From: DSQK01 sp964550175
Lineage (GTDB): Archaea; Nanobdellota; Nanobdellia; Woesearchaeales; ARS49
Direction of reading: 5' to 3'
Length of the DNA: 64,000 nucleotides
NCBI GenBank assembly: GCA_964550175.1
Contig: CAZJXP010000001.1
Location: 806,001-870,000, forward strand
Below are positions 50,075-57,735 of the stretch, piece after piece. The notes beneath the pieces were generated by a model, which was not told the DNA's origin, did not search any database, and worked only from the letters and a program-made list of their open reading frames with translations. How positions within the stretch are numbered: the stretch's first letter is position 1; each line of letters begins with the position of its first letter. A program made the position numbers and the translations under genes.

Positions 50075-50397
50075 AAAAACATTTGTCTCACTCTACTAAA
50101 AATCTGCGCAGGAAGCATGGCAAGGGAACGCATGCCGGCGGAAAGAAGCACGCAGGAAAGAAACACCCTAAAGCCCATCACGCGCCTGCGAGCTCTCGCC
50201 TTCACAAAGTCAAGACAATCCACGCGCCGATACACTCCTACGTCCCGCCGCACCAAGTCATCTACGCCGGAGCAGTCTGCCCGTCGTGCGGTTACTGTCA
50301 TGTCTTGTTGAAATCCTTGCCGTCGTGCCCAATGTGCGAAGTGTGTTCCGGCTGCGACAGGAAGATTATGCATTGTTCGTGTAAAGAGGGAGAGTAG
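50071..50397 (+). CDS. basic zinc-ribbon-type protein
   Basis: 108 residues. The first ~45 are very Lys/His-rich (KKHAGKKHPKAHHAPA) and probably bind nucleic acid or metal. The C-terminal half carries five closely spaced Cys groups (CPSCGYC, CPMCEVCSGC, CSC), which would bind one or two zinc ions. The start overlaps the transketolase stop by 4 nt, so the two are made together. Function unknown. Confidence 0.75.
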   Translation: MKKHLSHSTKNLRRKHGKGTHAGGKKHAGKKHPKAHHAPASSRLHKVKTIHAPIHSYVPPHQVIYAGAVCPSCGYCHVLLKSLPSCPMCEVCSGCDRKIMHCSCKEGE

Positions 50398-50427
50398 TGG
50401 CACTTTGCGTTACTTTTCCCAAGCTCA

Positions 50428-50510
50428 CTTTTTACCGGCACGTTTTGTCTCGTCAAGGCATCGATTTTAGTTACGATCGAGCCAACTCGTCCAATCGGGG
50501 CGGTAAAAAG
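50428..50510. repeat. dispersed inverted-repeat element, copy 7 (type copy)
   Basis: 83 nt from CTTTTTACCGGCACG to CAATCGGGGCGGTAAAAAG. Inside, GGCATCGAT pairs with ATCGAGCC around TTTAGTTACG, forming an inner hairpin. The outer arms match at about 60% with regularly placed mismatches. Confidence 0.88.
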
Positions 50511-50568
50511 TTTATGCGGGACAGCAAGGCAATGAAAAGCGTAACTAATGGCATCCTGAGGTGACGAA

Positions 50569-50883
50569 ATGGTAACGAAGAAAACCGTCAAGCGAACTCC
50601 CGCAAAATCAGTCAAATCCTCCCCGCATCTGTTCATGTTCCACGGGCTTGAATGCCCGCATTGCAGAAATATGGATGATCTCGTAAGAAAAATAGAAAAG
50701 AAGCTCAAGGTTCACATCTCCGTGCTTGAAATTTGGCACAATGCGAAGAACGCTGAGCTATTGGACACTTTGGACAACGGCAAGTGCGGCGGGGTGCCGT
50801 TCTTCTGGAACGCGAAAAGCCACGAATGGATCTGCGGCGAAGCCGATGAGGAGGAATTACTGGCATGGGCAAAAGGCAAGTAA
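50569..50883 (+). CDS. thioredoxin-fold protein
   Basis: 104 residues. After a basic N-terminal stretch, LFMFHGLECPHCRNMDDL gives a CPHC active site and GGVPFFWNAKSHEWICGEA the cis-Pro strand. It lacks a signal peptide and is cytosolic. Eight residues from the end it overlaps the dehydrogenase gene by 19 nt. A reductase or detoxifying role is likely; its thiol partner is not evident. GAGGTGACG precedes the ATG. Confidence 0.88.
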   Translation: MVTKKTVKRTPAKSVKSSPHLFMFHGLECPHCRNMDDLVRKIEKKLKVHISVLEIWHNAKNAELLDTLDNGKCGGVPFFWNAKSHEWICGEADEEELLAWAKGK

Positions 50884-51866
50884 GACCAAAAGTGTTCGTT
50901 TCTCGCTCAATTCCCGGCGACGGGCTCGCATTATTGCGGCAGAGCTGCGACGTCCGCATCGGCGTGACGAAAGGAATCTGCACGAAGAAGAAACTTATCG
51001 CTGGCGTGAAATGGGCCGATGCGTTGCTTACGCTCCTTACTGACAAAGTTGACGCGGACGTCCTTGGCGCGAATTCGAAACTCAAGATTGTCGCGAACTA
51101 CGCGGTCGGCTTTGACAACATCAATGTAGCGGAAGCGACCAAGCGCAGCATTCCCGTTACGAACACGCCAGGCATCATGACTGAGTCTGTCGCCGAACAT
51201 GCGCTCGCGCTCATGCTCGCATTAGGCAAGAGACTCATCGAGGCGGACGCGTTCGTCCGCAAAGGCAAGTATCACGGCTGGGACCCTGAATTATTTCTCG
51301 GCACGCAGTTCTACGGCAAGACTGTCGGTGTCGTTGGCGTCGGAAGAATCGGAAGTATGTTCTGCAAAGCCGCGAACGCGCTGAACATGAAGATATTGTA
51401 TTGCGACATGGTCGTCTCCGATATCGAAACATTGTACGGCGCGAAAAAGGTCGAGCTCGACGAACTGCTGCGACAGTCTGACGTCGTTTCGATCCACGTT
51501 CCTCTTATGCCTTCGACGCATCATTTAATTGACGCGTCAAAATTGAAGATGATGAAGAACACCGCGTTCTTGATTAATACCTCGCGAGGGCCTGTCGTTG
51601 ATGAAAAGGCGCTTGTCGTCGCGCTCAAGAAAGGCGTCATCGCAGGCGCGGGTTTGGACGTGTTCGAATTCGAGCCGAAGCTTGCCCCTGGCTTGGCGAA
51701 GCTGAAGAACGTCATCCTGACGCCGCACATCGCCTCCGGCACATACGAAGCGAGGAACGAGATGTCGCTCTTAGCCGCGAAGAACATTCTGGCTGCGCTT
51801 AATGGCCAGACGATTCCTTCTTTAGTGAACAAGGAAGTAGCTTTGGGCTGGAAGAAAGTAGGATAG
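50865..51866 (+). CDS. D-isomer 2-hydroxyacid dehydrogenase
   Basis: 333 residues. Rossmann motif VGVVGVGRIGSMFC, NTSRGPVVDEKAL (catalytic Arg), FEFEPKLA (Glu) and LTPHIASGTYEARNEM (His) are all present, matching glyoxylate/hydroxypyruvate reductase (GyaR) or phosphoglycerate dehydrogenase-type enzymes. The lack of an ACT domain and the overall pattern favour glyoxylate reductase. It uses NAD(P)H in the cytosol. The start overlaps the thioredoxin-like gene by 19 nt, and a poly-T terminator follows. Confidence 0.92.
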   Translation: MGKRQVRPKVFVSRSIPGDGLALLRQSCDVRIGVTKGICTKKKLIAGVKWADALLTLLTDKVDADVLGANSKLKIVANYAVGFDNINVAEATKRSIPVTNTPGIMTESVAEHALALMLALGKRLIEADAFVRKGKYHGWDPELFLGTQFYGKTVGVVGVGRIGSMFCKAANALNMKILYCDMVVSDIETLYGAKKVELDELLRQSDVVSIHVPLMPSTHHLIDASKLKMMKNTAFLINTSRGPVVDEKALVVALKKGVIAGAGLDVFEFEPKLAPGLAKLKNVILTPHIASGTYEARNEMSLLAAKNILAALNGQTIPSLVNKEVALGWKKVG

Positions 51867-51882
51867 TTTTACACTTTTTTTT
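51867..51882 (+). terminator. poly-T terminator
   Basis: Run of 8 T at 51875-51882, 9 nt after the dehydrogenase stop codon. Confidence 0.7.
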
Positions 51883-52001
51883 AATATTCGTTGCCGCAAT
51901 TCTAATCATTAGACTACGCTACAATAACGATCTGGGAATGGCAGAGAAAGGAATGCGCTACAATCATGACACGAGTAGTTTAACTCGCCTTCGACCGTCA
52001 C

Positions 52002-52030
52002 CTTTATAAATCATATGAATAATCATATGA
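52002..52030 (+). promoter_or_regulatory. AbrB-M23 promoter with repeated palindrome
   Basis: CTTTATAAAT is the TATA box. Directly after it TCATATGA occurs twice (52011-52018, 52023-52030) with ATAA between; each unit is itself a palindrome. The site covers the expected start of transcription and suits binding by the AbrB-like product. Confidence 0.65.
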
Positions 52031-52063
52031 ATATATGAGGAGATTTAGCTGCCTAGGTGACCT

Positions 52064-52219
52064 TTGAAGCCTTCGCGCAGGCTGCAGAAGACGAACAAGG
52101 ATCAGTACCTGTTGACCATCCCAAAAGATATTGTCGGCGTGTTGGGCTGGACCGACAAGAACGAAATCGAATTCTCATTGGAAAACGGCAAAGTCGTGCT
52201 CAGGAGGAAGTCCAAATGA
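52064..52219 (+). CDS. AbrB/SpoVT-like swapped-hairpin regulator
   Basis: 51 residues from a TTG start (MKPSRRLQKTNKDQYLLTIP). The pattern QYLLTIPKDIVGVLGW followed by EIEFSLENGKVVLRRK is the AbrB/MazE swapped-hairpin fold, a DNA-binding dimer. AGGTGA lies at 52055-52060 before the TTG. Its stop overlaps the ATG of the M23 gene (ATGA), so it is translationally coupled and probably controls that operon through the repeated palindrome upstream. It is missed when only ATG/GTG starts are considered. Confidence 0.8.
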   Translation: MKPSRRLQKTNKDQYLLTIPKDIVGVLGWTDKNEIEFSLENGKVVLRRKSK

Positions 52220-55200
52220 GGCGCCCACGACTGCTGCTCTTCATCGCGGTTATTGCCGCAATAGCTTATTCGGCAATTATGGTCTTCGCGCACCCCACCA
52301 TATTCTTCGATCCCCCGCGCGAAGCGCCGTATATGGATTGCGTGTTCAACCTCAGCACCGGCCAATGCCTTACTGGAAACTGGACAGTCAATTCATCGGA
52401 GATTGAAGCGAACAACTTCAATTCATCGGGCAGTTGGTGCGGGAATCGCAGCTATTTCGGTTTCGACGGCAGCGTGGACAGCGTTAGCTATGACGTTCCC
52501 GGCCTGCAGAACCTATCCAACTTCACGATCGTAGTCGGGTTCACGCCCCAGAACGTCACCAAGTTCGCGGGCATCGTGAGCATGTTCAGTGAAGATCTGT
52601 TTGGGGGCGGATGGACACTGCGAACATTGGATGACGGCTACCTGCAATTCAGGCACGTGAATTCCACGAACGACACCAGCCACACATTCAATGACAACAA
52701 CCACACCGGCCTCGTCAACAATGAAAACTATACGCTCGTCATGACATTGGATGGGCTCTACATGCGCGCTTGGCTGAACAATGTGCAGATCGAGCGTCAG
52801 GCGCTCAATTATCCGATCACCTCGAACGTCAGCGCGAAGCTCAGGCTAGGGTATTACAACTCAACAAGCGTCAACCGGTTTCCGGGCCAGATTCATTTCG
52901 TGTACATCTACAATTATTCCGTCACTCCAGCGCAGGCCGCAAACAGAACGGCGACCATTTGCGGCTCAGACCCTCATCCGCTCAACAGCACGAGTTTCGG
53001 CATCTGGCCTTTGTCAAACACAACGGGACCGAACTGGACTAGCGATTATAGCCAAGACCGGCTCAGAGACTCGTACGACTACCGAACGTTCTCCGACCAC
53101 GACAGCGGCATAGACTTCCACCGCGGCATCGACCTCGGAAATGTCAGCGGACTGCCCGAAATGGCCGTCATGAACGGCACCGTCGTTCGAGCGGAAACCG
53201 ATGAGGAAGTCAACGGCACGGGACGCCGACGCTTCGGAAACTGGGTCATGATAGAGCACACCCCGGACCCGATAACCGGCCAGCCTCGGCATTCCCTGTA
53301 TTTCCACATGAACGACACGCCCTTGGTCACCGAAGGAGACTCGGTCATCGCGGGACAGCTTATCGGATTGGTCGGAAACACGGGCTACCAAATAAACACA
53401 AAACACCTTCACTTCGAGATGACGCAGGACCTCGACGAGGACTTGTACTCGAACCGACGCGCGATACATCCGTTCAATGGCCTCAACTACAGCAACATCA
53501 ACGCGACGAACATGAGTATAAATGCGAACACGACGCATTACATCCTCAGCGTTACACACAACTACACCGACATGGATTTGGTCTCGTTCAAGTTCGTTGG
53601 CACGCGCGCGAACCGGACAGTGAATTATCAAACGAAAGAAGGAGTGAACCTTTCCGACGCAGACCAGCATTGCTACAACGACGTCTGCTACGAGCCAGAG
53701 GACGCGACGTATCCGTTCGGCGACTACACCGTCAATTATACGGTGGATCGATTCATAACAGGACCATTGATCGGCGCGATCATCAAAGACGTCAAGGACT
53801 GGACTGAAGTGTATGAAATAACCGCCTGGCCGCTGCCGAACCTCACATTAAGAAAAGTGTCCGTCGCGAGCGCGAACAACAATGACTTCATCCTGTACAA
53901 CATCTCGCTGAACCTGACGGGAGACGCGGCGTACAACGTCACACTAACCGATACCTACCCCGTGTCGTTGCGCTACAACAGCTCGTCATTGGCGCCGATG
54001 GCCGGGACAAACGGGTCGTTCAACATAGGAAATCTCAGCCCGAACACGGTTTACCGATTCAATGTCACGATGCAGGTGCTGAATGTGACTAACGGAACGC
54101 TCGCGAACAACAGCATCAACATTTCGTACTACAATTTCACGGGGTTCAGCTTCGTCGGAAACACGAGCAACGCGACGCTGCTGCTGAACCAGGAGTTCTC
54201 AAACGCGACCTTGAGCAAGCTCGACACGAACGACCCGATTGAATCGAACTCGTTCTTCACGTACCAGGTGCGCATCAACGTGACGAATGGAACGCTATTC
54301 AATGCGACGCTCTACGACAACTATTCCGACACGGTGCATTTTAGGAACGCGACGCCGTCCCCGACCACGGGCAACACGACGTTTGACCTGGGGAATTTCA
54401 GCGCGGGCACGGTCTACCAGGTGAACATCACCGTCCAGGTGAAGAACGTGTCCAACGGGCTGGTATTCAACAACACGGTCAACCTCTCGTTCGCGAACGC
54501 GACCGGAAGGGTGACGACGATGAACGTCACGATCAACACGACCGTCAACAACGGCCCGATCTACAACACGACGAACCTTACGATTGACAAGTCCGATGGA
54601 GCTGATCCGGTCAACATCAGCACGGTGCTCAACTACACGATAAACCTGACGAACACCGGAACTGGAACAGCGCACAACATCACGCTCAATGAGACCTATC
54701 CGCCGGAAGTGAGATTCGTTTCAGCTGTACCCTCTCCGATATCCGGCACGAACACGAGCTTTTTGATTCCGAACTTGACATCGGGCATTGTTTATTCCAT
54801 TAACATCAGCGTGCTCACCCTGAACACCACGGGAACCATCAACAACACGGCGAATGTCTCCTTTGTCAACGAAACGGGCTACCTACTGAATTACAGCGAT
54901 ACTGAACAGACCGTCATCGAGAACATGGTCACGGCTGAATCGAGTCCCGGCGGCTCGAGCGGTGGCGGTGGCGGTGGCGGAAGCTCAGGCTATGTTCCAC
55001 CAGTCGCGAGACCATTATGCGTCGAGAACTGGTTCTGCTCAGACTGGACGACTTGCACCGGAGAGCAATCGCGCGAGTGCCTTGATCTGAACGGCTGCGG
55101 GACGGTCAAGAGCAAGCCTGATGACCTCCAGGCGTGTACGGTTGAAGTTAAGGAAGAGCCCGCGCGCGTTTTCGCGCCGTTTACGTTGACGTTTGCGCCG

Positions 55201-55419
55201 CGCCAATTCTTCTACGCCGGAAAGGCGCTGATACTCACGTTCCTGATGGTGATGAGCATCATCGTCCTGCATAGTCCGGGACTGTTCACGTTCGCGCGAG
55301 ACCCGCTCGGGGCATACGTGCGGCAAGCCCGCGCCAACGGACTGAAAGACAACGCGATACGACTGAAGCTCAAGAAAGCAGGCTGGAAAGAGTATGCGAT
55401 CGAGGAAAAATTGAAGTAG
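52216..55419 (+). CDS. secreted LamG/M23/DUF11 surface protein
   Basis: 1067 residues from ATG 52216 (GGAGG upstream). Order: signal or anchor helix (about 5-25), LamG-like jelly-roll (about 40-240), an M23 metallopeptidase domain (about 295-430) with HRGIDLG and KHLHFEM zinc motifs, three DUF11/CARDB-type repeats (about 540-870), a Gly-rich linker, a six-Cys CVENWFCSDWTTCTGEQSRE module, a membrane helix and a cytosolic tail AYVRQARANGLKDN...LKKAGWKEYAIEEKL. M23 enzymes cut peptidoglycan bridges or elastin. Archaea lack peptidoglycan, so a bacterial target is possible. Zinc ligands look intact. Confidence 0.9.
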   Translation: MRRPRLLLFIAVIAAIAYSAIMVFAHPTIFFDPPREAPYMDCVFNLSTGQCLTGNWTVNSSEIEANNFNSSGSWCGNRSYFGFDGSVDSVSYDVPGLQNLSNFTIVVGFTPQNVTKFAGIVSMFSEDLFGGGWTLRTLDDGYLQFRHVNSTNDTSHTFNDNNHTGLVNNENYTLVMTLDGLYMRAWLNNVQIERQALNYPITSNVSAKLRLGYYNSTSVNRFPGQIHFVYIYNYSVTPAQAANRTATICGSDPHPLNSTSFGIWPLSNTTGPNWTSDYSQDRLRDSYDYRTFSDHDSGIDFHRGIDLGNVSGLPEMAVMNGTVVRAETDEEVNGTGRRRFGNWVMIEHTPDPITGQPRHSLYFHMNDTPLVTEGDSVIAGQLIGLVGNTGYQINTKHLHFEMTQDLDEDLYSNRRAIHPFNGLNYSNINATNMSINANTTHYILSVTHNYTDMDLVSFKFVGTRANRTVNYQTKEGVNLSDADQHCYNDVCYEPEDATYPFGDYTVNYTVDRFITGPLIGAIIKDVKDWTEVYEITAWPLPNLTLRKVSVASANNNDFILYNISLNLTGDAAYNVTLTDTYPVSLRYNSSSLAPMAGTNGSFNIGNLSPNTVYRFNVTMQVLNVTNGTLANNSINISYYNFTGFSFVGNTSNATLLLNQEFSNATLSKLDTNDPIESNSFFTYQVRINVTNGTLFNATLYDNYSDTVHFRNATPSPTTGNTTFDLGNFSAGTVYQVNITVQVKNVSNGLVFNNTVNLSFANATGRVTTMNVTINTTVNNGPIYNTTNLTIDKSDGADPVNISTVLNYTINLTNTGTGTAHNITLNETYPPEVRFVSAVPSPISGTNTSFLIPNLTSGIVYSINISVLTLNTTGTINNTANVSFVNETGYLLNYSDTEQTVIENMVTAESSPGGSSGGGGGGGSSGYVPPVARPLCVENWFCSDWTTCTGEQSRECLDLNGCGTVKSKPDDLQACTVEVKEEPARVFAPFTLTFAPRQFFYAGKALILTFLMVMSIIVLHSPGLFTFARDPLGAYVRQARANGLKDNAIRLKLKKAGWKEYAIEEKLK

Positions 55420-55429
55420 TTACGTTGCA

Positions 55430-55510
55430 CTCTTTACCGGCACGTTTTGTTTCGTCGTTACGTTTCGATTTATAACAAAACTAAAACTACGACAAAATCT
55501 GCCGGGGGAG
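55430..55510. repeat. dispersed inverted-repeat element, copy 8 (decayed)
   Basis: Left arm CTCTTTACCGGCACG is clear; the right arm has decayed to TCTGCCGGGGGAG. The CGTTTCGAT...AACTAAAAC interior is diverged. It lies between convergent genes. Confidence 0.7.
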
Positions 55511-55535
55511 AACGTTAAGGAGAGCAAACGACTTA

Positions 55536-55557
55536 ATTAAAATAAAAAAGAAAAAGT
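55536..55557 (-). terminator. T-rich terminator of the DUF1761 gene
   Basis: On the minus strand two T-rich runs follow the DUF1761 stop within 5-25 nt. Confidence 0.6.
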
Positions 55558-55561
55558 AATC

Positions 55562-55969
55562 CTACTTCCAGTACGCCAATACTAGCGCAAGGATGAGCAG
55601 CTCGACCAACCGGAACGCGCCGTTCAACACAAACAACTTGAACGGCTTATTCTCCCAGAGGTAAGCGCCGAGGTTGATCGGCATGCAGAACCCAAGCCAG
55701 CCCCAAATTGCGAGCTGAAACGCGCCAAACGCGTCGCTCACGGAAAGGAGCTGGACGAAATTCGCAATCACGTATGACGCGAAAAGCGTGACGAAAAACC
55801 CAGCAATCATCGCTTTCGCGGGAGTTAAGTTGCCTTTCGTTTTCTTGGTGAAGCCCATCAGCTTCATCCAGGTCTTTTGGAACAAAAATCCGTGCCACAG
55901 CGCGCCCATAGCGTACGCCGCGATGGCCGCGACCAGAACCGCCACTAAATTGACTGTCAATCCTATCAT
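55562..55969 (-). CDS. DUF1761-family membrane protein
   Basis: 135 residues with four hydrophobic helices. NLVAVLVAAIAAYAMGALWH and GFTKKTK in the first loop with the WGWLGFCMPINLGAYLWE segment match DUF1761, small integral membrane proteins of unknown role. GAGGTGAC precedes the ATG. It stands alone between a dispersed repeat and the tRNA cluster. Confidence 0.85.
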   Translation of the reverse strand: MIGLTVNLVAVLVAAIAAYAMGALWHGFLFQKTWMKLMGFTKKTKGNLTPAKAMIAGFFVTLFASYVIANFVQLLSVSDAFGAFQLAIWGWLGFCMPINLGAYLWENKPFKLFVLNGAFRLVELLILALVLAYWK

Positions 55970-56074
55970 AATGTCACCTCGTTTGGTTCTGCTTGGCTTG
56001 AGCGGATTATAAAGATTTCGAAGCAGTAGCTTTAAATACCCTTTTGGGGCAATCAGCTATGGGGCACGTGGTTA

Positions 56075-56146
56075 GGGCACGTGGTCTAACGGTATGACGC
56101 ATCGTTCGCAACGATGAGGCTCCGGGTTCGATTCCCGGCGTGTCCA
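56075..56146 (+). tRNA. tRNA-Ala (CGC)
   Basis: 72-nt cloverleaf. Acceptor GGGCACG pairs CGTGTCC and includes the G3-U70 pair that marks alanine tRNA. Anticodon loop TTCGCAA reads CGC; T-arm GGGTTCGATTCCC; A73 discriminator, no encoded CCA. A box TTTAAATACC (about 56031) precedes it. The first 11 nt (GGGCACGTGGT) are also found just upstream at 56062-56072. Confidence 0.95.
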
Positions 56147-56160
56147 TACGTGTCCCTGTT

Positions 56161-56234
56161 GGGCTGGTAGTTAAACCCGGTATAACGCGCCGCTGGCAGC
56201 GGTGAGGCTCGGGGTTCAAATCCCCGCCAGTCCA
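56161..56234 (+). tRNA. tRNA-Ala (GGC)
   Basis: 74-nt cloverleaf. Acceptor GGGCTGG pairs CCAGTCC, again with G3-U70. Anticodon loop CTGGCAG reads GGC; T-arm GGGGTTCAAATCCCC; A73. It lies 14 nt after tRNA-Ala (CGC), so the two are probably one transcript. Confidence 0.95.
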
Positions 56235-56309
56235 TTGAGAGAGACAGTCAGCATGGGCTACGGGCTCGACGGACTTCACGTCCGGCGTCTGCCCGACAGT
56301 CCATTAAGA
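56235..56309 (+). other. echo of tRNA-Ala 3' end with hairpin
   Basis: CAGTCCATTGAGA at the tRNA end (56228-56240) recurs as CAGTCCATTAAGA at 56297-56309, 12 of 13 matching. Between them lies a stem-rich stretch with CGGAC-ttca-CGTCCG inside CGGGC...GCCCG. Confidence 0.65.
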
Positions 56310-56332
56310 TAAGCTCTCAAGGAGAAAGAAAA

Positions 56333-56968
56333 ATGGTAAAAGCAATCCTGTTCGATTTTTGGGGCACCCTCGTAGACAACGGCGCCCGCGGCCCGACAAA
56401 GGGCACGCTGCAGATTCTTCGCGTTCCGGTAGAATACAAGGACTTCATCGGACGCTTCGAAACCGTCTTTTTCACGCAGAGCTTCCCGACGCAGGAAGAC
56501 GCGTTCAAGGCAGTCTGTGACTCGTTCAACGTCAGACCGTACCCGATCGTCATCAGCAAACTCATCGGACTTTGGAACAAAAACAAACTGTTCGCGAAAG
56601 CCTATCCGGAAACCGTCGAGGTTCTGGCGCACCTGAAGAGCCAAAAAATAAAGCTCGCGGTCGTGAGCAACACCAACCAGGACGCGGTCGAGGAAATCCT
56701 CGAGAAGCTCGGATTGTCGCAGTACTTCGACGCGGTTGTTCTCTCTTACAAGCACGGCGTCCTGAAGCAGGACGGCGAACTTTACGAAATCGCATTGAAG
56801 GAACTCGGGGTCGCGAAGAAGGACGCTTTGGTCGTCGGCGACGCGCTTGAGACCGACATCGAAGGGGCGAACAAGGCAGGCATCAAGTCAATTCTCCTTG
56901 ACAGACGAAACACGCGCGAATACACGCCGAAAATTGCTTTGTTAACTGAGCTTGAGGCAAAGCTTTGA
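56333..56968 (+). CDS. HAD-superfamily hydrolase
   Basis: 211 residues. ILFDFWGTLVDN is motif I (first Asp nucleophile), VVSNTNQDAVEEIL motif II, YKHGVLKQDG motif III Lys and VVGDALETDIEGANKAG motif IV. It is a small-molecule phosphatase of the phosphoglycolate phosphatase/haloacid dehalogenase type; the second Asp of motif I is replaced by Trp (DFWGT), as is common in archaeal and related HAD proteins. GGAGA precedes the ATG. The HIT gene overlaps its stop by 4 nt. Confidence 0.9.
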   Translation: MVKAILFDFWGTLVDNGARGPTKGTLQILRVPVEYKDFIGRFETVFFTQSFPTQEDAFKAVCDSFNVRPYPIVISKLIGLWNKNKLFAKAYPETVEVLAHLKSQKIKLAVVSNTNQDAVEEILEKLGLSQYFDAVVLSYKHGVLKQDGELYEIALKELGVAKKDALVVGDALETDIEGANKAGIKSILLDRRNTREYTPKIALLTELEAKL

Positions 56969-57366
56969 GCGACTGCCTATTTTGCAAAATCGTCGAAAAG
57001 AAGATCCCTGCGGAAGTCGTCTACGAGGACGAGCACGTTCTTTCTTTTCTCGACATCAAGCCAGTCAATCCTGGACATTCTTTGGTGATTCATAAGCACC
57101 ACCATGTCGATATTTTGGACACGCCCGAAGACGACATGAAATCATTGATTGTCGGCGCGAAGAAAGTGGCGGCGATGCTCATTGGCTCCGGATTAGCTGA
57201 TGGAGTCAATATCGGTATGAACAACAAGCAGGCCGCGAATCAACTTATCTTGCACGCGCATCTGCACGTCATTCCGCGCAAATCCAACGACGGGCTGAAG
57301 CCGTGGTCGCACAAGGCCATGACGGCCGATGAATTGAAGAAGATTGCTGAGACGTTGCGAAGATAG
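56965..57366 (+). CDS. HIT-family nucleotide hydrolase
   Basis: 133 residues from a TTG start overlapping the HAD stop. The N-terminal CLFCKIVEKKIPAEVVYED and the histidine triad LHAHLHVIPR are typical of HINT/HIT proteins, which hydrolyse nucleotide phosphoramidates or AMP esters in the cytosol. The two N-terminal Cys may hold zinc with a His. Coupling to a HAD phosphatase suggests nucleotide clean-up. Confidence 0.95.
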   Translation: MSDCLFCKIVEKKIPAEVVYEDEHVLSFLDIKPVNPGHSLVIHKHHHVDILDTPEDDMKSLIVGAKKVAAMLIGSGLADGVNIGMNNKQAANQLILHAHLHVIPRKSNDGLKPWSHKAMTADELKKIAETLRR

Positions 57367-57373
57367 TCGTGCA

Positions 57374-57508
57374 CTCTTTACCGGCACGATTTGTTTCGTT
57401 ACGGCATCAATTCTAGATACAATCGAGCTAACGGTTCTAATCTGGGCGGTACAATCCGAATCCAGTGGGTTCGGATGTACAACAGGACTTCGTCCTGTTT
57501 GTAAAAAG
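57374..57508. repeat. dispersed inverted-repeat element, copy 9 with insertion
   Basis: The element runs from CTCTTTACCGGCACG to TTGTAAAAAG, but its right arm GGCGGTA is broken at 57451 by 52 nt that end in a second GTA. The insert contains ATCCGAA...TTCGGAT and the perfect triloop hairpin AACAGGAC-ttc-GTCCTGTT (57481-57499). Confidence 0.8.
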
Positions 57509-57592
57509 TGAGTCGGGGGTAGAAGCGCACGAAGAGCGAACTACTCATTTCCCAGCAACAACCTTTTTAAATAGTCTCTCGACAGAATGTTC

Positions 57593-57666
57593 GGCGATGT
57601 AGCTCAGCCTGGTAGAGCGACGGATTCATAACCCGTAGGTCGAGAGTTCAAATCTCCCCATCGCCA
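57593..57666 (+). tRNA. tRNA-Met (CAT), elongator or Ile2
   Basis: 74-nt cloverleaf; acceptor GGCGATG/CATCGCC, anticodon loop TTCATAA, T-arm GAGTTCAAATCTC, A73. The G1-C72 pair argues against an initiator, which has A1-U72 in archaea. A CTTTTTAAATAG box is 26 nt upstream. CAU could also be an Ile2 tRNA after modification. Confidence 0.93.
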
Positions 57667-57735
57667 TCATTTGACTAAGTTTTGCACTGGACATCTTCGC
57701 GTAACCTCTTTTAAGCAATAGTTCCTTCAGAGATC

